The translations under genes and the position numbers were made by a program. The notes under the pieces were generated by a model. That model was not told where the DNA came from and made no database searches. It saw only the letters and a program-made list of their open reading frames with translations. From Persephonella sp. (lineage in GTDB: Bacteria > Aquificota > Aquificia > Aquificales > Hydrogenothermaceae): a stretch of DNA of 6,225 bases. The DNA is taken from NCBI GenBank assembly GCA_027058925.1, contig JALTAS010000004.1, forward strand, positions 1 to 6,225. The letters run 5' to 3'. Shown one piece after another: positions 1 through 4,946 of this stretch. Numbering within the stretch: the stretch's first letter is position 1; each line of letters starts with the position of its first letter.

Positions 1-176
1 GAATAATACATATACCGGGAGTAACAACAGGAATGCTCCTTGCAGGAGCACACCCCATGGAAGCTGTTTCCTTTCAACTTGCTATAATGTATATGATGGT
101 TGCTGTTGCCCTGTTTACAGGAATTTTTTCAATAAATTTTAGTTATAAAAAGATTTTAAGCACAGTTTTAAGGTGA
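1..176 (+). CDS. fetB: FetB/UPF0014-family iron-export ABC permease, C-terminal fragment
   Basis: Only the last 57 residues are present, read from position 3 to the TGA at 174-176. The start lies outside the window. The segment IPGVTTGMLLAGAHPMEAV, followed by a hydrophobic stretch rich in Met, Val and Ala, matches the conserved C-terminal region of the FetB (formerly YbbM, UPF0014) permeases, which read PG-x-x-TG-x-LLAG-x-x-P-x-EAV-x-x-Q. In E. coli, FetB works with the ATPase FetA in the inner membrane, and the pair has been linked to iron export and peroxide resistance. An ATPase partner would be expected just upstream but cannot be seen. The gene ends 3 nt before waaA, and its stop codon lies inside the waaA ribosome binding site, so it is probably the upstream member of the same operon. 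Family assignment is fairly firm; the transported metal is inferred from the family. Confidence 0.78.
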   Translation, partial: IIHIPGVTTGMLLAGAHPMEAVSFQLAIMYMMVAVALFTGIFSINFSYKKILSTVLR

Positions 177-177
177 T
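170..177 (+). promoter_or_regulatory. Ribosome binding site of waaA, overlapping the fetB stop
   Basis: AAGGTGAT lies 2 nt before the waaA ATG at 180. AGGTGAT is complementary to the usual anti-Shine-Dalgarno end of 16S rRNA on its start-proximal side, which fits the short spacing. It contains the TGA stop of the upstream permease gene, so ribosomes terminating there would sit directly on the waaA initiation site. This supports the start at 180 and translational coupling. Confidence 0.65.
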
Positions 178-179
178 AG

Positions 180-1388
180 ATGGGACTTATATACACATTT
201 TTTTACGCTGTTTTGTTTCCTTTTTACACGGCTGTTTTTTACATATTAGCCAGAAAAAACGGATACAATCCTGATCTAAAAGAAAGGTTTGTTTTATACA
301 ATGATGATGCTGATAATACCCTGTGGTTTCACTGTGCAAGTGTTGGAGAACTGAATCTATCAAAACCTTTGATTGATATATTTGGTAAAAAATACAAGAT
401 CATCATCACCGTTTCCTCCCCAAGAGGTAAAGACTACGCAAAAAAACTTTTTCCCTATGCTGTTGTAAGGTCTGCTCCTTTTGATTTCCCATTTCTGATA
501 AAAAAGTTTTTGAATATCTACAGACCTAAAGCCCTCTTAATTACAGAAGGGGAGCTATGGTACAACCTGATCACTGTATCATCAAAGCATATTCCTGTGA
601 TCTCAATAAATGCAAGGATTTCACAAAAATCTTTTGAAAGATACGGAAAAATCCCTTTTTTTTACAGAAAAATCTATAACAGCTTCAGACTTATAATAGC
701 AAGATCAAAAAGCGATATCAGAAGGATAAACAGATTTCTACACTACAGAAGCAGAGCTGTTTTGTGCGGAGATCTCAAGTTTATTTCTTCTAAACTATCA
801 AAGGATATTGAGTTTACAAAAAAAGGAAAAATTTTAATAGCTGGAAGTACCCATGCACCTGAGGAAAAAATTATTCTTAATGTGTTCAAAAATCTAAAAG
901 AAAAACACCCTGATCTTCAGTTAATAATAGCTCCCAGACATATAGAAAGAATTAATGAAGTTGTAAAACTGGCAGAACAGGCAGGATTTTTCTGCAGTTT
1001 AAGATCAAAAACTGACAGACCAGAAACAGATATTTACATAATTGATACACTGGGGGAGCTGTCAGGTTTTTATAAATATGCAGATGTTGTTTTTATCGGA
1101 GGAACTTTTGCACCTGTAGGAGGTCATAACATACTTGAGGCTGTTCTCCAAAACAAACCTGTTGTAATAGGTAAGTATTACGATAAGATATCTGATATGG
1201 TTGAGGAGTTGCTACCTGAAGGGGTTGTGAAAATAGCAAAAGATGAGAATGAACTGATTAAGGAGATAAACAATTTTCTAAAATCCGGCGGTGTTCAGAC
1301 TGACTTTGAAAAAAAGGGAGAACACATACTGAACTGCTACATAAACAAAATAAACAGTATTTTAGAGGAAGAAGATGGAAAAAAATAG
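180..1388 (+). CDS. waaA: 3-deoxy-D-manno-octulosonic acid (Kdo) transferase WaaA
   Basis: This 402-residue protein transfers Kdo from CMP-Kdo to the lipid A precursor at the cytoplasmic face of the inner membrane, the first core step of LPS synthesis. A hydrophobic N-terminal anchor spans about residues 2-23. The N-terminal GT-B domain carries CASVGE at 52-57, where E57 corresponds to the catalytic base described for Aquifex WaaA (Glu31). It also has TVSSPRGKDYA, the ITEGELW block and INARIS. The C-terminal nucleotide-binding domain has FIGGTFAPVGGHNILEA at about 305-321, the family's CMP-binding loop (G314, G315, H316, N317, E320). Length is slightly under the usual 420-425 residues of E. 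coli. The start at 180 has a good ribosome binding site and keeps the membrane anchor. The Aquifex enzyme is reported to add a single Kdo; whether this one is also monofunctional cannot be read from sequence. The 3' end overlaps the next gene by 14 nt. Confidence 0.96.
   Translation: MGLIYTFFYAVLFPFYTAVFYILARKNGYNPDLKERFVLYNDDADNTLWFHCASVGELNLSKPLIDIFGKKYKIIITVSSPRGKDYAKKLFPYAVVRSAPFDFPFLIKKFLNIYRPKALLITEGELWYNLITVSSKHIPVISINARISQKSFERYGKIPFFYRKIYNSFRLIIARSKSDIRRINRFLHYRSRAVLCGDLKFISSKLSKDIEFTKKGKILIAGSTHAPEEKIILNVFKNLKEKHPDLQLIIAPRHIERINEVVKLAEQAGFFCSLRSKTDRPETDIYIIDTLGELSGFYKYADVVFIGGTFAPVGGHNILEAVLQNKPVVIGKYYDKISDMVEELLPEGVVKIAKDENELIKEINNFLKSGGVQTDFEKKGEHILNCYINKINSILEEEDGKK
1365..1374 (+). 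promoter_or_regulatory. Ribosome binding site of the ferritin-VIT1 gene inside the waaA 3' end
   Basis: The purine-rich GAGGAAGAAG within the last codons of waaA precedes the ATG at 1375, with the GAGG core 6 nt before the start. Because both this site and the start codon lie inside waaA, translation of the downstream gene is probably coupled to waaA. It also supports the most upstream start, which keeps the first Glu ligands of the ferritin-like domain. Confidence 0.55.
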
Positions 1389-2457
1389 TCTTCCATTTTA
1401 CTTTTACGAGATGGAGATGAATGATTACTTTACTTACCTTCAGATCGCCCAGTCTATTAAAGACAAAAAACTTTCAGAGAAAATAAAAAAGATAGCATAC
1501 ATGGAAAAAGAGCATGCCTCCTTCTGGAAAGAGTTTCAGAAAAACAGAGGGTTAGAACCTCCTGCTGTAAAAAAGAAAAATATTAAAGTAATCTTTATGA
1601 AAATCCTCTCTAAATTTTTAAATCCGGTGCTGGTTATATCATTTTTTGAATTGGGAGAATCTGGTGCTATCAAAAATTACTACAGCTTTTTAAAAAATGA
1701 GGATCTATCAGAAGGAGAAAAAGAAAAGCTCAAAAAGATAATACTTGATGAGATAGAGCATGAAACATTCTTTGCAAGACAGATCAATGAAAAGGGTATG
1801 TCAAACATTAGAGATTTTGTTCTTGGTATGAATGACGGCCTTGTTGAGATACTTGGAGCTGTTGCAGGTCTTTCGGCTGTTTATCTATACAACCCGCTTA
1901 TTGTTGGTGTTTCAGGTCTTATAGTTGGCGTTGCAGGAGCTTTATCAATGGGCATTGGGGCTTATATATCTGTAAGATCACAAAGACAGGTAAATCAGGC
2001 ACAGAAAGAACAGATGGAGATAATATTTGATGTTGCACCTGAAAGGGCTGTTGAAGAATACAGGGAAAAACTTATTGAATCAGGTGTTTTAAAAGAGATC
2101 GCCGAAGATATAACAAAAAAGATAGGTAAAAGCAAAGAAGCTATATCAAAACTACTTATACAGGAAACAGAAGAAAATGAGATAAAATCCGGCTTTTTTA
2201 CAGGATTTGCGTATCTCGTGGGTGTGTTTTTCCCTGTAATTCCTTACTTTTTTGCCCCTAACTCTTACATAGCTCTACCTTTTTCTATTTTGTTTGCGGG
2301 GCTTGCATTAACATTTGTTGCTCTTATTATTTCTGTTCTGTCAGGAATAAGCATTAAGAAAAAGATACTTGAGATGGTTGTTTCTGCATTTACAGCTGCA
2401 GGAATAGCTTATTTATTTGGTTCAGTTATGCAGTCAATCTTTGGAATACAGATATAA
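1375..2457 (+). CDS. mbfA: MbfA-type membrane protein: ferritin-like domain fused to VIT1/CCC1 iron transporter
   Basis: This 360-residue protein has two parts. Residues 1 to about 140 form a rubrerythrin/ferritin-like four-helix domain with ligand pattern E12 or E14, E44-x-x-H47, E92 or E95, and E126-x-x-H129, the arrangement expected for a di-iron site. Residues about 145-360 form a VIT1/CCC1 domain: GMNDGLVEILGAVAG at 151-165, two membrane segments to about residue 200, a Glu-rich cytoplasmic segment at about 203-272 that resembles the VIT1 metal-binding region, and three further membrane segments to the C terminus. This matches membrane-bound ferritin A (MbfA/Er-VIT1), described in alphaproteobacteria as an inner-membrane iron exporter protecting against iron and peroxide stress. 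A second conserved VIT1 block reads GALSMGIGAYISVRSQ (188-203), with Ala196 where many VIT1 proteins have Glu. Export direction and Fe(II) substrate are inferred from the family. The nearby FetB-like permease supports an iron role. Manganese transport is an alternative. Confidence 0.85.
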   Translation: MEKNSLPFYFYEMEMNDYFTYLQIAQSIKDKKLSEKIKKIAYMEKEHASFWKEFQKNRGLEPPAVKKKNIKVIFMKILSKFLNPVLVISFFELGESGAIKNYYSFLKNEDLSEGEKEKLKKIILDEIEHETFFARQINEKGMSNIRDFVLGMNDGLVEILGAVAGLSAVYLYNPLIVGVSGLIVGVAGALSMGIGAYISVRSQRQVNQAQKEQMEIIFDVAPERAVEEYREKLIESGVLKEIAEDITKKIGKSKEAISKLLIQETEENEIKSGFFTGFAYLVGVFFPVIPYFFAPNSYIALPFSILFAGLALTFVALIISVLSGISIKKKILEMVVSAFTAAGIAYLFGSVMQSIFGIQI

Positions 2458-2462
2458 AGGAG
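2457..2462 (+). promoter_or_regulatory. Ribosome binding site that fixes the yicC start
   Basis: AAGGAG lies 8 nt before the ATG at 2471. It decides between that start and an in-frame ATG at 2417 inside the upstream gene. Initiation at 2417 would add 18 residues unrelated to the family, whereas YicC proteins begin almost directly with an SMTxF/Y motif. Confidence 0.8.
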
Positions 2463-2470
2463 AAGAAAAA

Positions 2471-3328
2471 ATGCCTTACAGCATGACAGGATTTGGCTAT
2501 ACAGTAAAATCTTATGATGAATACCAGATTGAGGTAAGGATAAAATCACTGAACAACAAAGGAATTGATATTTCAGTAAAAGGTCCCAGAGATATACTGT
2601 TTTTCATAGACCTTGATATAAGAAATACAGTAAAATCAATTTTTGAGAGGGGAAGTTTTCAGATATATCTAAACATAAAATATTACCAGCCAAAGATACT
2701 TCTTAATATTGACAACCTGAAGAAAGCTCTTGAGAGCGTTAATATGATGATGGATCAGCTTGGTCTTAAACCAACAGATGACAAAAAATATGAGATAAGT
2801 TCAGCCCTTGCCTCAGAATATGAAGAGGAAACTGTTGATGAAACAATGAAAAGCAGGATTGTCCAGGCTGTTAAAGAAGCCTGCCTCAGCCTAAAAGAGG
2901 AAAGAAAAAAAGAAGGGGAAAAGCTCATAAAGGATATTGAAGGGAGGCTGGAAATAATTGAAAATAATCTCAGTATTGTAGAAAAAGAAAAAGATGAAAT
3001 TATACAGAAGGCAAAACAGAGAATAACAGAAAAAGTAAAAGAACTTTTTGGAGAGGAGTATTCTGAAAGGGCTTTTATAGAAGCAACACTACTTGCAGAC
3101 AAGATGGATATAACAGAAGAGATAGTAAGGCTGAGATCCCACTTACAAAGGTTCAGGGAGCTTATAAGACAGAATAAGCCTGTAGGTAGAAAGATGGACT
3201 TTTTATGTCAAGAGATGCACAGGGAGATAAACACGATGGGAAATAAGATGCCTGATTTTTCCCCTTATACGGTTGAGATGAAAGCACAGCTTGAGAAAAT
3301 CAGACAACAGGTGCAGAATATAGAATGA
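2471..3328 (+). CDS. yicC: YicC/YloC family endoribonuclease
   Basis: This 285-residue protein is close to the 287 of E. coli YicC. It starts MPYSMTGFG, the typical YicC N terminus, followed by the EVRIKSLNNKGIDIS block (compare the family's E-x-RS-x-N-x-R-x-L-D). The middle, about 130-200, is a charged coiled coil rich in Lys and Glu. The C-terminal DUF1732 signature is present: GRKMDFLCQEMHREINT at 239-255, then GNKM and EKIRQQVQNIE at the end. Family members are hexameric RNA hairpin-cleaving enzymes in the cytosol. In E. coli, YicC promotes decay of the iron-regulated sRNA RyhB, and Bacillus YloC is a related endoribonuclease. The gene often lies beside gmk (guanylate kinase), but here it sits between an iron exporter-like gene and a protease gene. 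The start at 2471 is preferred for its ribosome binding site and family alignment. Its TGA overlaps the next gene's ATG. RNA targets in this organism are unknown. Confidence 0.93.
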   Translation: MPYSMTGFGYTVKSYDEYQIEVRIKSLNNKGIDISVKGPRDILFFIDLDIRNTVKSIFERGSFQIYLNIKYYQPKILLNIDNLKKALESVNMMMDQLGLKPTDDKKYEISSALASEYEEETVDETMKSRIVQAVKEACLSLKEERKKEGEKLIKDIEGRLEIIENNLSIVEKEKDEIIQKAKQRITEKVKELFGEEYSERAFIEATLLADKMDITEEIVRLRSHLQRFRELIRQNKPVGRKMDFLCQEMHREINTMGNKMPDFSPYTVEMKAQLEKIRQQVQNIE

Positions 3329-4596
3329 TGTTGAGAGTCCTGCCTTTTATTTTAGTCTTATTACTGCTTTCTTGCGCCAGAACATACGACCCCCTAACAG
3401 GGAAAACTGTTTATACATTACTGCCTACAAAGGAGGAGATAAAGATAGGCAGAATGTATCTTCCTCTGGCAATAGACCAAAACGACGGAAGGTATCCTGA
3501 TAAGGAAGTTCAGGAGTATGTTCAAAAGCTTGGTCAGAAGATAGCACAGCACACACCAAGAAAATTAAACTACAAATTTTACGTCGTTAACACAAAACAG
3601 ATTAATGCTTTTGCCCTTCCAGGAGGTTTTATATTCGTAAACAGAGGCCTGATACTTTCACTTGATAAAGAGGATCGGCTTGCAGGTGTTCTTGCTCACG
3701 AGCTTGCCCATGTGAATGCAAGACATCACGCCAGATTTTTAGAAAAGATGTACGGGATGAACATTCTGCTATCAATAGCAGGTATATTTGCTTACCAGAC
3801 AAAATACGGTGATGTGCTTATGCAGTTTGGAAAGATAGGGGCACAGCTTCTGTCTTTAAGGTGGAGCAGGGAGCATGAAACAGAGGCTGACAGATTTGGC
3901 GTCAGATTTTCTTATGAGGCAGGATACGATCCAAGGGGACTTCTGGAAACTTTCAGCATATTCAAAAAATTAGACAAGGCTAAACAGCCTGAATGGCTTT
4001 TAACCCATCCACTGCCTGATACAAGGATAAAAAGTGTAAAAAAGCTAATATCACAACTTGATCTGAATAAGCCTTTGATAAAAGATTCTTCCTATTTCCA
4101 CAAAATAAAACAGAAATTAGAAAAAACAAAAATATCTTTTGATCTTTATTATCAGGCAAAAGAAAAACTATCAAAAAATAAAAAAATAGCAGCTCTGAAC
4201 CTTGTAAACAAATCACTTCAGCTTTTTCCAGATAACAACGCCTCTTTAACATTAAAAGCCTTTTTGCTGTTGACTGAAGAAAACTACAAAGAAGGAACAG
4301 AGCTTGCTGTAAAAGCTGCACAGCTTGACGATCTGTATTTTAAACCACACTTTTTTGCAGGTTATGGTTATTTTAAACTTAGGAAATACTCTAAAAGCGC
4401 AAAATTTCTTGAAAAGGCAAGGGAGCTTATCCCTGACTTTCCTGATACATACTATTTTCTTGGCAGAGATTATGAAGCACTGGGGAACTTAAAAAAGGCT
4501 GTAGAAAACTACAGAAAAGCATTAAAGCTAACAGACGGGAAAAGAGGCTGGGAAAAAGACGCCGAGAGACGCCTCCAGAGAATTTTAGGGGTATAA
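3325..4596 (+). CDS. BepA-like M48 zinc metalloprotease lipoprotein with TPR tail
   Basis: This 423-residue protein starts with a lipoprotein signal peptide: hydrophobic residues 5-15 and lipobox LLSC, giving lipidated C17. Ala follows at +2, so by the E. coli rule it would go to the outer membrane. The M48 peptidase domain follows. HELAH at 125-129 supplies two zinc ligands and the catalytic E126. EHETEADRFG places the third ligand at E185 and the conserved Asp at D189. LLTHPLPDTRI contains H228, which corresponds in position to the regulatory 'switch' His246 of E. coli BepA. Residues about 272-416 are TPR-like helical repeats, the last at about 374-407 being the clearest. BepA degrades or promotes assembly of stalled outer-membrane proteins such as LptD; a similar quality-control role here is inference. 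It is shorter than BepA (487) and, unlike it, is predicted to be lipidated, a feature shared with LoiP. The gene is joined to yicC by a 4-nt ATGA overlap and converges with the ferredoxin gene. Confidence 0.9.
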   Translation: MMLRVLPFILVLLLLSCARTYDPLTGKTVYTLLPTKEEIKIGRMYLPLAIDQNDGRYPDKEVQEYVQKLGQKIAQHTPRKLNYKFYVVNTKQINAFALPGGFIFVNRGLILSLDKEDRLAGVLAHELAHVNARHHARFLEKMYGMNILLSIAGIFAYQTKYGDVLMQFGKIGAQLLSLRWSREHETEADRFGVRFSYEAGYDPRGLLETFSIFKKLDKAKQPEWLLTHPLPDTRIKSVKKLISQLDLNKPLIKDSSYFHKIKQKLEKTKISFDLYYQAKEKLSKNKKIAALNLVNKSLQLFPDNNASLTLKAFLLLTEENYKEGTELAVKAAQLDDLYFKPHFFAGYGYFKLRKYSKSAKFLEKARELIPDFPDTYYFLGRDYEALGNLKKAVENYRKALKLTDGKRGWEKDAERRLQRILGV

Positions 4597-4872
4597 CTGT
4601 TCTCCTGTTTCAGGATCGTATATGAATATCGCTTTAACCGGACATGCCTCTGCTGATCTGAAGATCTCCTCTTCCTCCTCCGGAGTAAGATCCAGTATTA
4701 CCTCCTGCCTTTTAACATGCTGGGCTTTTTCCATTACTTCCTCTTTCGGTTTATCCGGCTCTAAGATAACAGCTTTATGTCTTTTATCCAGTTCTATATA
4801 TTTTGTTTCCTCAGCACAGGGTCCGATCCCTTCACATATTGTTCTGTCAACAACAATTTTCAGTTTACCCAT
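4585..4872 (-). CDS. Small single-cluster ferredoxin with three cysteines
   Basis: This 95-residue protein starts with LKIVVDRTICEGIGPC and ends in EACPVKAIFIYD, the two halves of a minimal bacterial ferredoxin fold: C13-x5-C19 and C77-Pro78. The position that normally holds the second cluster cysteine in C-x2-C-x2-C is Ile16. With only three cysteines the protein resembles the [3Fe-4S] or three-Cys [4Fe-4S] ferredoxins that accompany P450s and other oxidoreductases. The section between the halves (about 38-72) is longer than in minimal ferredoxins and very rich in Lys and Glu. It should act as a soluble low-potential electron carrier; its partner is not shown, since no oxidoreductase gene is adjacent. 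It is transcribed alone from a promoter in the 4873-4946 spacer, and its end overlaps the protease gene by 12 nt. The family call is firm; cluster type is open. Confidence 0.88.
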   Translation of the reverse strand: MGKLKIVVDRTICEGIGPCAEETKYIELDKRHKAVILEPDKPKEEVMEKAQHVKRQEVILDLTPEEEEEIFRSAEACPVKAIFIYDPETGEQLYP

Positions 4873-4879
4873 TTATTTT

Positions 4880-4884
4880 CCTCC
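4880..4884 (-). promoter_or_regulatory. Ribosome binding site of the ferredoxin gene
   Basis: Read on the minus strand, GGAGG lies 7 nt before the ATG whose first base is 4872. This strong, well-spaced site supports the minus-strand gene over the opposing + strand reading frame that covers the same bases. Confidence 0.8.
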
Positions 4885-4904
4885 AATTTTTGTACTGGAA
4901 ATAG

Positions 4905-4932
4905 ATTATAATTGATTTAACAGCCTTTACAA
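4905..4932 (-). promoter_or_regulatory. Predicted sigma-70-type promoter for the ferredoxin gene
   Basis: On the minus strand, a perfect TATAAT (-10) covers 4910-4905 and TTGTAA (4 of 6 matches to the -35 consensus) covers 4932-4927, with a 16-nt spacer. Transcription would start near 4898 and give a leader of about 25 nt containing the GGAGG ribosome binding site. This is a prediction from motifs and spacing in an AT-rich spacer, where chance matches are common. Confidence 0.5.
4907..4912 (+). promoter_or_regulatory. Possible -10 element for lnt
   Basis: A perfect TATAAT on the + strand is shared with the minus-strand -10 because ATTATAAT (4905-4912) is its own reverse complement. Transcription would begin near 4919, about 28 nt before the lnt start. 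I see no good -35 hexamer at the right distance: TTGTAC at 4890-4895 is only 11 nt away. This is therefore a weak call, though lnt must be transcribed from here or by read-through from upstream. Confidence 0.3.
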
Positions 4933-4946
4933 AGAGTAAAATCATA

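Noticed and set aside
656..663. T8 run in waaA as a possible phase-variation tract
   Set aside because: The frame is intact, the run is short, and similar T and A runs are common in this AT-rich sequence.
2417..2470. Upstream in-frame ATG giving a longer YicC
   Set aside because: The extra 18 residues are the out-of-frame reading of the preceding gene's end and do not fit the family N terminus. The ATG at 2471 has AAGGAG at proper spacing.
2755..3102. Minus-strand open frame of 115 codons inside yicC
   Set aside because: It lies wholly antisense to a confidently assigned gene. Its Ser/Phe-rich product is what the complement of Lys/Glu-rich codons gives, and no ribosome binding site or family match is seen.
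3980..4321. Minus-strand open frame of 113 codons inside the M48 protease gene
   Set aside because: It is antisense to the TPR region, with low-complexity Leu/Phe content and no recognisable motif.
4603..4615. Inverted repeat TCCTG-TTT-CAGGA near the convergent junction
   Set aside because: The stem is only 5 bp, no T tract follows on either strand, and it lies in the ferredoxin coding region, so it is not a convincing terminator.
4622..4915. Plus-strand open frame of 97 codons over the ferredoxin gene
   Set aside because: It is Ser-rich, the complement of the ferredoxin's Glu/Lys codons. The minus-strand gene has cluster cysteines, a GGAGG site and a promoter, and this frame runs through that promoter.
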